Shown here one piece after another: positions 17,811 to 27,038 of a DNA stretch of 64,000 nucleotides (position 1 is its first letter; each line of letters starts with the position of its first letter). Source of the DNA: an uncultured bacterium (GTDB taxonomy: Bacteria; Bacillota; Clostridia; Lachnospirales; Lachnospiraceae); assembly GCA_905215405.1 (NCBI GenBank), contig CAJMQE010000006.1, forward strand, positions 1 through 64,000, read 5' to 3'. A program made the translations under genes and the position numbers. Under the pieces are notes generated by a model, which was not told the origin of the DNA, ran no database searches, and was given only the letters and a program-made list of their open reading frames with translations.

Positions 17811-18347
17811 TTATTTCTGAAATTTATTCTTATACGCCATAATTGCAGCAACCGTTTTGGAGTCAGTTACAACACCACTATAAATCATATTTTCGAGTTC
17901 TTCGACTGTATACTCTTCTACATCTATGTATTCATCCTCGTCAAGATGCTGATGAGATGGCTGAAGTTCTCTTGCGACATAGATATCGATCTTTTCATCA
18001 CAAAATGCTACTGCTGTTGAAATTGAAACCAGCAGTTCCAGTTTTTCTGACTTATATCCGGTCTCCTCTTCGAGCTCTCTAGCTGCCGCATGGATCGTTG
18101 GTTCGCTCTTTTCGTTCAAACCGCCTGCTGGAATTTCCAGTGTTTCTCTATCAAGAGCATTACGGAACTGACGCACCATAACAATTTTCCCATCATCTTT
18201 CACAGGTACCACGGCTGCAGCACCATTATGTCCGATAAAATCCCAGTTGACTACATTCCCGTTTGGCACCTCAATGGTATCTGAATACATTTTCAGCATA
18301 CTGCCACTATATTTTAATTCTCTTTTTACACGTTTGATATGCTCCAT
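17811..18347 (-). CDS. nudF: Nudix hydrolase, ADP-ribose pyrophosphatase type
   Basis: A 178-residue Nudix protein. The Nudix box (76-98) fits G-x5-E-x7-RELxEExGY exactly. The preceding VVPVKDDGKIVMVRQFR strand and length match the ADP-ribose pyrophosphatase group (NudF/YqkG), which splits ADP-ribose into AMP and ribose 5-phosphate. GGAAAGGAT precedes the ATG. It follows proC after 25 bases and is presumably co-transcribed. In Bacillus subtilis nudF is the neighbour of spoIIM, which supports the assignment. Other nucleoside-diphosphate substrates cannot be excluded. Confidence 0.88.
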   Translation of the reverse strand: MEHIKRVKRELKYSGSMLKMYSDTIEVPNGNVVNWDFIGHNGAAAVVPVKDDGKIVMVRQFRNALDRETLEIPAGGLNEKSEPTIHAAARELEEETGYKSEKLELLVSISTAVAFCDEKIDIYVARELQPSHQHLDEDEYIDVEEYTVEELENMIYSGVVTDSKTVAAIMAYKNKFQK

Positions 18348-18372
18348 AATATTCTATCCTTTCCTGACTGTT

Positions 18373-19170
18373 TTAATCAATGTTGTTACATTTTGCATAA
18401 CACTGGTCTGTAGCTTTAATAATCGCATTGCGGAAACCATTCTCTTCCAATGCTACAACTGCCTTAATAGTTGTACCTCCTGGTGAGCATACATTGTCTT
18501 TTAACTGACCTGGATGCTGATTGGTCTCGAGCACCATCTTTGCAGATCCTAATAATGTCTGTGCAGCCATTGTATAAGCATCTTTTCTTGAAATACCATA
18601 CTGTACCACACTATCAGCAAGTGCTTCAATGAACATATAGGCATAGGCTGGAGAACTTCCGCTTGCACAAACGACTGCACTCATCAGATTTTCAGGTACA
18701 GTCACAACTTTACCAAATGATTCAAAGAACTTCTCTATTACATCTCTTTCTTCAAGTGAGAACTGTGTCTTATCATAGCTGATTCCAGTCATTCCTTCAC
18801 CTACCAGTGCCGGAGTATTTGGCATTGCTCTTACGACTCTGATCGGACGTGAAAATGTACTAGCCACATAATCAATTGTTTTGCCTGGTGCAATCGAAAT
18901 GATTACATTCTCCTCTGTTACAATATCATGAATATTTTTCAGTACCACCTCATAGACCTGTGGTTTTACTGCTAAAATAATATATTTTGAATTATTTGCA
19001 CATTCTGCATTACTATCTACGCAACGAACTCCCGTTTCTTCTGAAAGAGCCTCTCTTTTTGTTTTATCTGGGCAGGTAAAGATGATATCTTCCTTAGCAA
19101 ATTTGTTAAGTGCCCCTTTTAACATCGCATATCCCATGTTTCCCATTCCAATAAATCCAATCTTTGCCAT
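18373..19170 (-). CDS. proC: Pyrroline-5-carboxylate reductase
   Basis: A 265-residue NAD(P)H-dependent enzyme making proline from 1-pyrroline-5-carboxylate. The Rossmann motif GFIGMGNMGYAMLKG is at residues 5-19. The conserved RAMPNTPALVGEGMTG lies in the middle and GSSPAYAYMFIEAL and SPGGTTIKAVVALEENGF in the dimerisation domain. The frame could open 42 bases earlier, but AAGGAG ten bases before the ATG at 19170 and the conserved MAKIGFIG beginning fix the start. First gene of a proC-nudF pair; no other proline biosynthesis gene is nearby. Confidence 0.95.
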   Translation of the reverse strand: MAKIGFIGMGNMGYAMLKGALNKFAKEDIIFTCPDKTKREALSEETGVRCVDSNAECANNSKYIILAVKPQVYEVVLKNIHDIVTEENVIISIAPGKTIDYVASTFSRPIRVVRAMPNTPALVGEGMTGISYDKTQFSLEERDVIEKFFESFGKVVTVPENLMSAVVCASGSSPAYAYMFIEALADSVVQYGISRKDAYTMAAQTLLGSAKMVLETNQHPGQLKDNVCSPGGTTIKAVVALEENGFRNAIIKATDQCYAKCNNID

Positions 19171-19294
19171 CGCTTCTTGTCTCCTTTTTTCTGTAAATAC
19201 TATTTTCTGCATAACTTGTAATATTTCCTTTTATTATACTACATCCACCATCTGAATTAAAGTAAAATAAGGTGTCCGATCCCCCCTAAAAGCA

Positions 19295-19339
19295 AATAAG
19301 ACTGCTCGCAGACGTAATTGTCTGCAGAACAATCTTATT
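19295..19339. terminator. Hairpin between aminotransferase and proC
   Basis: AATAAGA pairs with TCTTATT, enclosing CAGAC/GTCTG. There is no good T run on either strand, so terminator function is uncertain. It lies about 120 bases beyond the aminotransferase stop. Confidence 0.4.
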
Positions 19340-19457
19340 ACGGGATTAATAAAGTATTATATATGAACTTTCAAATAAAAGAGTCTGTCATTTTATAGGT
19401 TACAGATTCCTGATTTATCATTTTTTATTTCAGGTATCTGTTTTATTCGAAACATTT

Positions 19458-20744
19458 TTACATTGTTTCAAGAATTTTATTTACACTTACCAGTTTTACA
19501 CAAAGTACAAAAAGATCTGCAGCCTGTGATAATTCCTCTGGTGTTGGATAGGAAGGGGCAATTCTAATATTGCTGTCCTTAGGATCCTTTCCATATGGAT
19601 ATGTAGCACCAGCTTTTGTCATAACAACTCCAGCTTCCTTACATTTTGCAACAATTGCTTTCGCACAGCCGTCCATAGCTTCAAATGAAATGAAGTATCC
19701 ACCATGTGGTTTGAGCCATGTACCAACACCAGCTCCACCAAGTTCCTTTTCGAGTACCTCAAGAACTGCTTCAAATTTTGGTCTCATCATGTTTGCATGT
19801 TTCTTCATATGTGCCTTCAGTCCGTTCAGATCTTTAAAATAGCGCGCATGTCTGAGCTGATTGATTTTATCATAGCTGATGATCTGAATAGTCATCTGTT
19901 TCTTGATTTCATCAATATTTGCTTTTGATGTTGCAAGTGCTGAAATACCTGCTCCTGGGAAGCTGACCTTTGATGTAGATGCGAATTCGAAAACCATATC
20001 TGGATTTCCTGCTTTTTCACATTCACTTATGATATCAAGAATTTCATCCTGATTATCATCATATAAATGATGAATTACATATGCATTATCCCAGAAAATT
20101 CTGAAATCCTTTGCTGCCGGTTTCAAAGCTGCAAATCTTTTTACTACATCATCTGAATATGTAATACCCTGTGGGTTACTATACTTTGGAACGCACCAGA
20201 TTCCCTTTACGCTGTCATCTGTATTTACGTACTTTTCAACAAGATCCATATCAGGTCCATCTTCGTGCATTGGAATTGTAATCAATTCAAAGCCAAATCT
20301 TTCTGTAATGGCAAAATGTCTGTCATATCCAGGTGCTGGACATAAGAATTTGACTTTATCCAGTTTACACCATGGCGTATTGCCCATAAGACCATGTGTA
20401 TACGCTCTAGAAATCTGGTCATACATAATATTCAGACTTGCATTTCCATAAACGATTACATTTTCAGGCTTTGTATCCATCATTTCCGCCATAAGTCTTT
20501 TGGCTTCAGGGATTCCGTCTAATCCACCATAATTTCGGCAATCCAGTCCATTTTCTGCTTTGAAATCAGATGAGCTGTCTAACACATCAAGAATATCCAT
20601 AGATACTTCAAGCTGTGTTGCTGATGGCTTACCTCTTGACATATCCAGGCTGAGACCCAGTGCTTTTTTGTCGCTGTACTTCTTTTCCAATTCTGTCTTT
20701 AACTGTAAAAGTTCTTCTTTGGTCATTTCTGTAAATGGTTTCAT
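19458..20744 (-). CDS. PLP-dependent aminotransferase, aspartate aminotransferase class Ic type
   Basis: A 428-residue fold-type I aminotransferase. The PLP-binding lysine is Lys259 in FEFASTSKVSFPGAG. The cofactor-binding Asp219 lies in FRIFWDNAY and the substrate-carboxylate arginine is in SNIRIAPSYP near the C-terminus. The N-terminal LSLDMSRGKPS and overall pattern match the class Ic/MocR-like aspartate aminotransferases found in Clostridia and actinobacteria, so aspartate plus 2-oxoglutarate is the best-guess substrate pair; 2-aminoadipate or alanine cannot be excluded. AGGAGG site directly upstream. Single gene with its own promoter and a dyad that looks like an operator. Confidence 0.85.
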   Translation of the reverse strand: MKPFTEMTKEELLQLKTELEKKYSDKKALGLSLDMSRGKPSATQLEVSMDILDVLDSSSDFKAENGLDCRNYGGLDGIPEAKRLMAEMMDTKPENVIVYGNASLNIMYDQISRAYTHGLMGNTPWCKLDKVKFLCPAPGYDRHFAITERFGFELITIPMHEDGPDMDLVEKYVNTDDSVKGIWCVPKYSNPQGITYSDDVVKRFAALKPAAKDFRIFWDNAYVIHHLYDDNQDEILDIISECEKAGNPDMVFEFASTSKVSFPGAGISALATSKANIDEIKKQMTIQIISYDKINQLRHARYFKDLNGLKAHMKKHANMMRPKFEAVLEVLEKELGGAGVGTWLKPHGGYFISFEAMDGCAKAIVAKCKEAGVVMTKAGATYPYGKDPKDSNIRIAPSYPTPEELSQAADLFVLCVKLVSVNKILETM

Positions 20745-20778
20745 AAACTTCCTCCTAATAATCTAGTGTCCTAATTTA

Positions 20779-20800
20779 CATTGTATACATTTATACAATG
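20779..20800. promoter_or_regulatory. Operator-like dyad at the aminotransferase promoter
   Basis: CATTGTATA and TATACAATG are perfect 9-base inverted arms around CATT, nested inside a second pair CTAATTT/AAATTAG (20771-20777, 20807-20813). It lies just downstream of the -10. The TTGTATACA core resembles GntR-family sites; the regulator is unknown. Confidence 0.55.
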
Positions 20801-20817
20801 CTCCCAAAATTAGGTTA

Positions 20818-20846
20818 ATTTTACACTGTAAAGCAAAAAAAAGCAA
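20818..20846 (-). promoter_or_regulatory. Aminotransferase promoter
   Basis: Minus-strand TTGCTT (20846-20841), 17-base spacer, TAAAAT (20823-20818). Confidence 0.55.
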
Positions 20847-21130
20847 CAGAAAAATCAAAATATTCCTATTTTTATTGCTTATTTTTCGTAAAAACTTTAA
20901 TTATTAAGGCTAATTCAATTTTCGCTTACTTATATTAAGTCTATATCTTATAATTGTGGATAATTATCTCACTATAGACAGATTATATATCCATTGTTCC
21001 TATCATTATTGAATAAAGCAAAGTCATATCCATTTGGATATTAATTAAGTTAGGGTATTTTCCTGTGGGCACTAATAATTACAAGTACCTAATAAAATAA
21101 AGTCAACTTCTATTTGAGTAAAATTGCATC
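20847..21130. other. AT-rich intergenic stretch without recognisable features
   Basis: Between the aminotransferase promoter and the rny terminator. No open frame with a ribosome binding site and no strong hairpin is visible. Confidence 0.4.
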
Positions 21131-21171
21131 AAAAAAGAGATAGTCAAAACATAACGTTCTAACTATCTCTT
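21131..21171 (-). terminator. rny terminator
   Basis: AGAGATAGT pairs with ACTATCTCT, followed by a run of T on the minus strand, 26 bases after the rny stop. Confidence 0.9.
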
Positions 21172-21196
21172 ACTATATGTCATTACATACAATCAA

Positions 21197-22753
21197 TTAT
21201 TTCGCATAATCTATTGCTCTTGATTCACGAATAACATTTACTTTAATCTGTCCAGGATATTCTAACTCAGCTTCAATCTGCTTCGAAATATCTCTAGCCA
21301 TAAGTACCATTTCTGAATCATTAACGACTTCAGGAACAACCATAATACGAATCTCTCTACCTGCTTGAATAGCAAAAGATTTTTCAACCCCTTTAAAGGA
21401 GTTTGTAATATCTTCTAATTTTTTAAGTCTGTTTGTGTAATTTTCTAACGTTTCTCTTCTAGCGCCAGGTCTAGCAGCTGAAATAGTATCAGCAGCCTGT
21501 ACAATACAAGCGATCAAAGATTCTGGTTCAACGTCACCATGATGAGATTCAACTGCATTAATAACAATTGCTGACTCTTTGTATTTTCTACATAAGTCAA
21601 CACCAATCTGAATATGTGAGCCTTCCATCTCGTGGTCAACAGATTTACCAATGTCGTGTAATAAGCCGGCACGTTTTGCCATTTTGATGTCAACACCGAT
21701 TTCCCCAGCTAATAAACCGGAGAGATGAGCTACTTCGATTGAATGCTTTAATGCATTCTGACCATAGCTTGTTCTGAATTTCATCTTACCTAATAATCTT
21801 ACTAGTTCAGGATGTATTCCATGAACACCAACCTCTAAGGTTGCAGCCTCACCTTCCTCACGAATTAATACTTCTACTTCCTTCTGAGCCTTCTCGACCA
21901 TTTCTTCAATTCTTGCTGGATGAATACGTCCATCAAGAATAAGCTTTTCAAGTGCAATTCTTGCTACTTCTCTTCTAATTGGATCAAATCCTGATAAAAC
22001 TACGGCTTCCGGTGTATCATCAATAATTAATTCCACACCAGTTAAAGTTTCTAAAGTACGAATATTACGTCCTTCTCTACCAATAATACGACCTTTCATT
22101 TCATCATTTGGAAGCTGTACAACTGAAATTGTTGTCTCAGCTACGTGATCAGCAGCACATTTCTGAATTGCTGTTACTACATATTCTCTTGCTTTCTTGT
22201 CTGCTTCTTCCTTTGCCCTGCTTTCTAATGTTTTAATCATTACAGCAGTATCATGTTTTACTTCATCTTCAACAGTCTTCAAAAGATATTCTTTTGCCTG
22301 TTCGGAGGTAAGTCCAGAGATTCTCTCCAGTTCCTGTTGTCTCTTTTGCTCAATTTCCTCAACTTGCTGTCTCTTCTTACTAAGTTCGTCTTCCTTCTTA
22401 GTAATGTTTAAGTCACGCTTCTCTACAGCTTCAATCTTTTTATCAAGAGTTTCCTCTTTGGAAAGGACACGTCTTTCATAGCGCTGAATTTCAGCTCTTC
22501 TTTCACGCGTCTCCTTATCGAGTTCATTCTTAGTCCTGATAGACTCTTCCTTTGCCTCTAATAAAGCCTCTCTCTTTTTTGTCTCAGCTGTTTTCAATGC
22601 TTCGTCTATTATTTCTCTTGCTCTGTCATTCGCACTGCCAATCTTTGAATCATTAACCTTCTTCTGAAATGCAGTCGTGATAAACCAAGTAATAGGTGCG
22701 ACTATAACTAATGTGCCTATTATAGCAACTAATACAAGCAAAAAATTTGACAC
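21197..22753 (-). CDS. rny: Ribonuclease Y
   Basis: A 518-residue membrane-anchored endoribonuclease that starts decay of many mRNAs. Domains in order: N-terminal membrane helix (4-25), a long charged coiled coil (about 40-200), a KH domain with [15 protein letters not shown], and an HD domain with the metal-binding [14 protein letters not shown]. The start codon is GTG: it follows AAGGAGGTG by about five bases, and the only nearby upstream ATG runs into a TAA after three codons. Encoded last in the rimO-pgsA-cinA-recA-recX-rny series but with its own promoter. Confidence 0.95.
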   Translation of the reverse strand: MSNFLLVLVAIIGTLVIVAPITWFITTAFQKKVNDSKIGSANDRAREIIDEALKTAETKKREALLEAKEESIRTKNELDKETRERRAEIQRYERRVLSKEETLDKKIEAVEKRDLNITKKEDELSKKRQQVEEIEQKRQQELERISGLTSEQAKEYLLKTVEDEVKHDTAVMIKTLESRAKEEADKKAREYVVTAIQKCAADHVAETTISVVQLPNDEMKGRIIGREGRNIRTLETLTGVELIIDDTPEAVVLSGFDPIRREVARIALEKLILDGRIHPARIEEMVEKAQKEVEVLIREEGEAATLEVGVHGIHPELVRLLGKMKFRTSYGQNALKHSIEVAHLSGLLAGEIGVDIKMAKRAGLLHDIGKSVDHEMEGSHIQIGVDLCRKYKESAIVINAVESHHGDVEPESLIACIVQAADTISAARPGARRETLENYTNRLKKLEDITNSFKGVEKSFAIQAGREIRIMVVPEVVNDSEMVLMARDISKQIEAELEYPGQIKVNVIRESRAIDYAK

Positions 22754-22802
22754 AGGAGCACCTCCTTATTTAATTTTCATTGTACAAACATACAACAGTT
22801 AA

Positions 22803-22831
22803 ATATTATACTTTTTTGTTCATTATGTCAA
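22803..22831 (-). promoter_or_regulatory. rny promoter
   Basis: Minus-strand TTGACA (22831-22826) followed after 17 bases by TAATAT (22808-22803), or after 15 bases by TATAAT. Confidence 0.65.
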
Positions 22832-22854
22832 GTAAAGAGTATTACAAAATACCT

Positions 22855-23481
22855 TTATTTATTAACAATTTCATTGATTACACTATTGATAGTGTCTATC
22901 CTAAATCCTTTTCTCGTCAAATAGCCGAAAAGTTTTGCTTTTTCCTGTCTATTTATGTCTAATATATTTACTTTTCTTTTCGAAATCAGCTTTTTAATTA
23001 ATTCTTTTTCACTATTTTCATCATTTTGATAATATTCATCAAAAGCTATTGACAAAAGTTCCCTGTTGATACCTTTTTGCATTAATTTCTGTTGTATCTG
23101 CATTTTACTTTTCTGACCTGCATGAGTGAAAAGATAGTTCTCTACATAACGCTGATCGTTAATGTAACCATAGCCTTTCAGATAGTCAATTGCTATCTGA
23201 ATGATCTCATCAGGGTAGACCCCATCCCGTAACTTTCTTGTCAATTCCATTTCCGTCATATCCCTGCTTTTTAACAGATTCATACTTCTGAGCTTCGCTC
23301 GTTTCGGTAGAATTTCTTTCATGATCACATCATAATCTTGCTCAGCGACCATGTGATCCTTCACGATACTATACTTTCTGAGTTCTGCATTATAGAGTGC
23401 AAATGCAGGCTCATAATTGATGTAGATTTTTTTCTTCTTTTTATTGATTTCTTTTATTTCGGTTACCAATAATTCCTGCAT
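22855..23481 (-). CDS. recX: Regulatory protein RecX
   Basis: A 208-residue helical repeat protein that binds RecA filaments and tunes recombination. The RecX pattern is visible in the tandem three-helix repeats: SRDMTEMELTRKLRDG, IAIDYLKGYGYINDQRYVENYL and KSKMQIQQKLMQKGI, the middle one carrying the family's GYINDxRYxxNYL signature. It lies directly downstream of recA, as usual, separated by 159 bases holding a hairpin that may reduce its expression relative to recA. Confidence 0.9.
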   Translation of the reverse strand: MQELLVTEIKEINKKKKKIYINYEPAFALYNAELRKYSIVKDHMVAEQDYDVIMKEILPKRAKLRSMNLLKSRDMTEMELTRKLRDGVYPDEIIQIAIDYLKGYGYINDQRYVENYLFTHAGQKSKMQIQQKLMQKGINRELLSIAFDEYYQNDENSEKELIKKLISKRKVNILDINRQEKAKLFGYLTRKGFRIDTINSVINEIVNK

Positions 23482-23573
23482 AATTCAACCTTTCCTGTAT
23501 CTTTAAATATAAATACATGTGAATGCAATGCTTTTACCTTTTGTCCAATTCTAATCAGTTTTCCCAGTTCTGA

Positions 23574-23621
23574 ACGAAAAAGAAACGGTACTGTACAAAT
23601 TTCCATTCATACAATACCGTT
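23574..23621 (-). terminator. Hairpin downstream of recA
   Basis: AACGGTATTGTA pairs with TACAGTACCGTT on the minus strand and is followed by TTTCTTTTTC. Placed between recA and recX, so it is probably a partial terminator. Confidence 0.65.
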
Positions 23622-23640
23622 GTGTTCAGACATGTTTTGT

Positions 23641-24738
23641 CTATTTATCTTCACCTGCTACTTCATCTGTAGCTGCAGTTGTATCCTGCTTCTTTGTATT
23701 CTTTGCTTTTGCTGCATCATTATCGTTATTTTCAGCATCTTCTCCAATACCATAATGTGCTTTTACTTTTTCTTCGATTTCCTTCATGATTTCAGGGTTC
23801 TCGCGTAAATATGCCTTTGCATTTTCACGTCCCTGTCCAATCTTGGCATCATTATAAGCAAACCATGCACCGCTCTTCTGAACGATATTTACATTAGATG
23901 CAAGATCAAGAATATCTCCTTCCGTAGAAATACCACGACCAAACATAATATCGAATTCTGCTTCTTTAAAAGGAGGAGCAATTTTATTCTTTACAACTTT
24001 AACTCTTGTTCTGTTACCAACAACTTCACCGCTCATCTTTAAAGTTTCAATTCTTCTTACATCAAGTCTGATTGAAGAATAGAACTTTAATGCACGTCCA
24101 CCAGTTGTTGTTTCAGGATTACCGAACATTACACCAACTTTTTCACGTAACTGGTTGATAAAGATTACGATACAATTACTTTTACTTACTACAGGTGTCA
24201 GTTTTCTAAGTGCCTGTGACATCAGTCTTGCCTGAAGACCTACATGTGAATCACCCATATCACCATCTATTTCCGCTTTTGGAACAAGAGCTGCAACGGA
24301 ATCGACGATTACAATATCTACAGCGCCTGATCTTACCATAGTCTCTGTAATTTCAAGAGCCTGCTCACCACTATCTGGCTGTGAAATGTAAAGATCATCA
24401 ATATCAACACCGATATTCTTAGCATATGCAGGATCTAAAGCATGTTCAGCATCGATGAATCCGGCAATACCGCCACGTTTCTGAACTTCTGCAACCATAT
24501 GAAGAGCAACTGTTGTTTTACCACTGGATTCTGGTCCATAGATTTCTACAACTCTTCCCTTTGGAACTCCACCAAGACCAAGTGCAATATCAAGACTTAA
24601 TGAACCAGTTGGAACTGTTTCAACACTCATATTCATATTTGGATCACCAAGTTTCATGATTGATCCTTTACCAAATTGTTTTTCAATATTAGAAATCGCA
24701 GCATCAAGTGCTTTCAACTTATTATCATCTTTTAACAT
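23641..24738 (-). CDS. recA: Recombinase RecA
   Basis: A 365-residue RecA: N-terminal polymerisation region, ATPase core with P-loop GPESSGKTT, the invariant [19 protein letters not shown] loop, and an acidic low-complexity C-terminal tail (rich in Asp/Asn/Lys). The protein pairs homologous DNA strands and triggers LexA self-cleavage. The frame extends 21 bases upstream, but AAGGAG six bases before the ATG at 24738 and the [14 protein letters not shown] start are typical. The promoter carries two LexA-type boxes, so it is SOS-inducible by inference. Confidence 0.98.
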   Translation of the reverse strand: MLKDDNKLKALDAAISNIEKQFGKGSIMKLGDPNMNMSVETVPTGSLSLDIALGLGGVPKGRVVEIYGPESSGKTTVALHMVAEVQKRGGIAGFIDAEHALDPAYAKNIGVDIDDLYISQPDSGEQALEITETMVRSGAVDIVIVDSVAALVPKAEIDGDMGDSHVGLQARLMSQALRKLTPVVSKSNCIVIFINQLREKVGVMFGNPETTTGGRALKFYSSIRLDVRRIETLKMSGEVVGNRTRVKVVKNKIAPPFKEAEFDIMFGRGISTEGDILDLASNVNIVQKSGAWFAYNDAKIGQGRENAKAYLRENPEIMKEIEEKVKAHYGIGEDAENNDNDAAKAKNTKKQDTTAATDEVAGEDK

Positions 24739-24760
24739 ATTATTCTCCTTAATCACCATA

Positions 24761-24774
24761 TGAACATCTGTTCG
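24761..24774. promoter_or_regulatory. LexA (SOS) box, recA-proximal
   Basis: TGAACATCTGTTCG matches the Bacillus/Clostridia SOS consensus CGAACATATGTTCG at 12 of 14 positions. It lies between the transcription start and the ribosome binding site of recA. Confidence 0.8.
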
Positions 24775-24787
24775 TTATCATGTTATA

Positions 24788-24816
24788 ACTATATTACATT
24801 TTTTCATTTGTGTCAA
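24788..24816 (-). promoter_or_regulatory. recA promoter
   Basis: Minus-strand TTGACA (24816-24811), 17-base spacer, TATAGT (24793-24788). Flanked on both sides by LexA-type boxes. Confidence 0.85.
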
Positions 24817-24824
24817 CACATTTG

Positions 24825-24838
24825 CGAATATTTGTTCG
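24825..24838. promoter_or_regulatory. LexA (SOS) box, recA-distal
   Basis: CGAATATTTGTTCG matches the SOS consensus at 12 of 14 positions and lies 8 bases upstream of the -35. Confidence 0.75.
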
Positions 24839-25185
24839 GATTTTAGTGGTAGGGACACTTTCCATCCGGATGTTGCCATTTCATACGTTATTGTTATCCA
24901 AAACTGCATGACCTTCCATATGAAACACCTACTAAATTATAGCATTTATATGTTATTGCGTAAATAGATTAACGTTTAAAAGTTGTAATTGCAACAATTA
25001 CTATCACAAGGCAATCATTTCCACAATCACTGTCCGGTGTCCGGTAATTTCTTTTATATGCCGTCCCATCCATTCATCCATTCTATTTCTGTTGTTTATA
25101 TTTTGATGGATTCTATCCGAATAATTCCATCTAATCATCTATGAAACCGTTCATGTGCAAAAATTTTCTCTCTAATAAGCAATAA
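24839..25185. other. Unexplained intergenic DNA between cinA terminator and recA promoter
   Basis: About 350 bases with no plausible gene. It contains a perfect dyad GTAATTG-CAA-CAATTAC (24985-25001) and a direct doublet GTCCGGTGTCCGGT near 25036. No poly-T-ended hairpin or known RNA motif is recognised. Confidence 0.4.
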
Positions 25186-25229
25186 CAAAAAAGTCTAAAT
25201 TGTCACCTTTAACCGCAACAATTCAGACT
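25186..25229 (-). terminator. cinA terminator
   Basis: AGTCTGAATTGT pairs with ACAATTTAGACT on the minus strand with one mismatch, followed by TTTTTT. It lies just past the cinA stop. Confidence 0.9.
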
Positions 25230-25254
25230 CTTCCTCTCTATTATATCCGTTCTG

Positions 25255-26490
25255 TCAGTCAATACATCTTCTGACAAGATCCAGTGCCTTAACAACGGCT
25301 TGTTCTCTGATTTTCTGTCTGTCGCCCTTGAAGTGATATTCTTTTACTGTCACCTTATCATGTGCATAGCAGCCAATATATACCAGGCCAACCGGCTTTC
25401 CATCTTCTGTGCCAGGTCCTGCGATTCCTGTTACAGAAACACATACATCTGCATCAGTAGCAAAAATACCGCCTTTTGCCATTTCCTTTGCTACTTCTTT
25501 GCTGACAGCACCATATTTCTTTAAGGATGATTTGCTGACATCGACCAATTTTCTCTTTGCCTTATTGGAATATGTAACAAATCCCTGATTAAATACTTCT
25601 GATGCGCCATTCACATTTACAATTCGACCTGCGACAAGACCACCTGTACAGGATTCAACTGTTACAAGCTGCAGGTTCTTCTTCTTCAACTGCTTTACAA
25701 CAGCTTCTTCAAGAGTCTCGTCTTCATCTGTACTATAAATATCATCTTTAAATCTGGATTTCACAGCTTTGACAACTGGTTTCACCAGTGACTTTGCTTC
25801 TTCCTGACTTGCTGCCTGTGCTGTGACACGCAGATGTACCTCGCCAGTCTTAGCATAAGTGGCAATTGTCGGATTACTCTGACCTTCGATCAGATCTATA
25901 AGTTCCTCTTCTACCTGACTCTCTCCAACACCACAGATCTTAATCATTTTTGAAAATAATACACCAGGTTCCAGTTCTTTCAAATAAGGAACCACAGATT
26001 CTTCGAACATTGGAACCAGTTCATTTGGTGGTCCTGGAAGCAGAATCACTCTGGTATCCCCTTTTTCCATAATCAGTCCAGGGGCAGTACCATTGTTATT
26101 ATCAATTACCGTTGCTCCTTCAGGAACCAAGGCCTGTTTCCAATTATTATCCGGTATATTATCTTTGTAAATGCTATCTTTGAGCATAGAAGAAATCCGT
26201 TCTCTGGTATATCCATCCTCAATCAGTGCTGCTCCCATAACTTTGGCAACGACCTCTTTGGTCAGATCGTCCTGTGTTGGGCCAAGGCCACCGGTAAGAA
26301 TGACAAGGTCAGCTCTCTTCATAGCTTCCTTTAATGCGTGCGTTATTCTTTGCGCGTTGTCTCCCACAACCTGCTGGTTATAGAGTGATAACCCGAGTTG
26401 TGCACATTTTTGCGAAAGATAAGCAGCATTTGTATTTGTAATATTGCCAAGAAGAATTTCAGTTCCTACAGAAATCAGTTCAACAACCAT
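25255..26490 (-). CDS. cinA: CinA family protein (competence/damage-inducible; nucleotide repair)
   Basis: A 411-residue two-domain protein. The N-terminal molybdopterin-binding-like domain has ISVGTEILLGNITNTNA and LTGGLGPTQDDLTKE. The C-terminal CinA domain (about 255-411) carries VTVESCTGGLVAGRI and VTGIAGPGTEDGKPVGLVYIG, the NMN-deamidase-type motifs. Family members act as ADP-ribose pyrophosphatase and/or nicotinamide mononucleotide deamidase. Its ATG overlaps the pgsA stop (TAATG) with GGAGG upstream, so the two are translationally coupled. It ends at a terminator before recA, so recA is transcribed separately. Confidence 0.93.
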   Translation of the reverse strand: MVVELISVGTEILLGNITNTNAAYLSQKCAQLGLSLYNQQVVGDNAQRITHALKEAMKRADLVILTGGLGPTQDDLTKEVVAKVMGAALIEDGYTRERISSMLKDSIYKDNIPDNNWKQALVPEGATVIDNNNGTAPGLIMEKGDTRVILLPGPPNELVPMFEESVVPYLKELEPGVLFSKMIKICGVGESQVEEELIDLIEGQSNPTIATYAKTGEVHLRVTAQAASQEEAKSLVKPVVKAVKSRFKDDIYSTDEDETLEEAVVKQLKKKNLQLVTVESCTGGLVAGRIVNVNGASEVFNQGFVTYSNKAKRKLVDVSKSSLKKYGAVSKEVAKEMAKGGIFATDADVCVSVTGIAGPGTEDGKPVGLVYIGCYAHDKVTVKEYHFKGDRQKIREQAVVKALDLVRRCID

Positions 26491-27038
26491 TATTTGTTTC
26501 CTCCTTCAAGCATAACCTCTTTATTTTTGATCAGGTAATCAATCAGTGAAACAATTGTAAGTACGAGTGCAATCACTACAAGAATATTTTTTACAATATC
26601 CGCATATGGAAAACTCAGATCAAGAATCAGGAAAATAACCAGAATCATCTGAAATGTCGTCTTATACTTAGCAATATGACTGGCTGCAATTACAACACCG
26701 TTATCCGATGCTACCAGTCTGAAGCCACTGATAATAAATTCACGACTGATGATGATAATAACCACCCATGCTGGCAGATACTCCAGCTCTATAAATGCGA
26801 TCAGGGCTGAGCAGACAAGAAGTTTGTCCGCAAGTGGATCCATAAATTTACCAAAATTGGTTACAAGGTTATACTTTCTCGCTATTTTCCCGTCGAGAAG
26901 ATCTGTAAGGCTGGCAACAATAAAAATTGCTGCTGCCAGTTCATTACTGACCTCCCCTGCCCAGTCCGTAAGTAAAAAGAATAAGAAGAACGGAATCATA
27001 ATAACTCTTGCTACTGTCAATTTATTTGGTAAATTCAT
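26490..27038 (-). CDS. pgsA: CDP-diacylglycerol-glycerol-3-phosphate 3-phosphatidyltransferase
   Basis: A 182-residue integral membrane enzyme making phosphatidylglycerol phosphate, the precursor of the main anionic phospholipids. The CDP-alcohol phosphotransferase motif D-G-x2-A-R-x8-G-x3-D-x3-D is seen in LLDGKIARKYNL...GKFMDPLADK. Four or more hydrophobic segments. The ATG at 27038 follows AGGAGAG by about nine bases and is preferred to the TTG two codons earlier. It overlaps the rimO end by 17 bases and the cinA start by one. Confidence 0.95.
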   Translation of the reverse strand: MNLPNKLTVARVIMIPFFLFFLLTDWAGEVSNELAAAIFIVASLTDLLDGKIARKYNLVTNFGKFMDPLADKLLVCSALIAFIELEYLPAWVVIIIISREFIISGFRLVASDNGVVIAASHIAKYKTTFQMILVIFLILDLSFPYADIVKNILVVIALVLTIVSLIDYLIKNKEVMLEGGNK

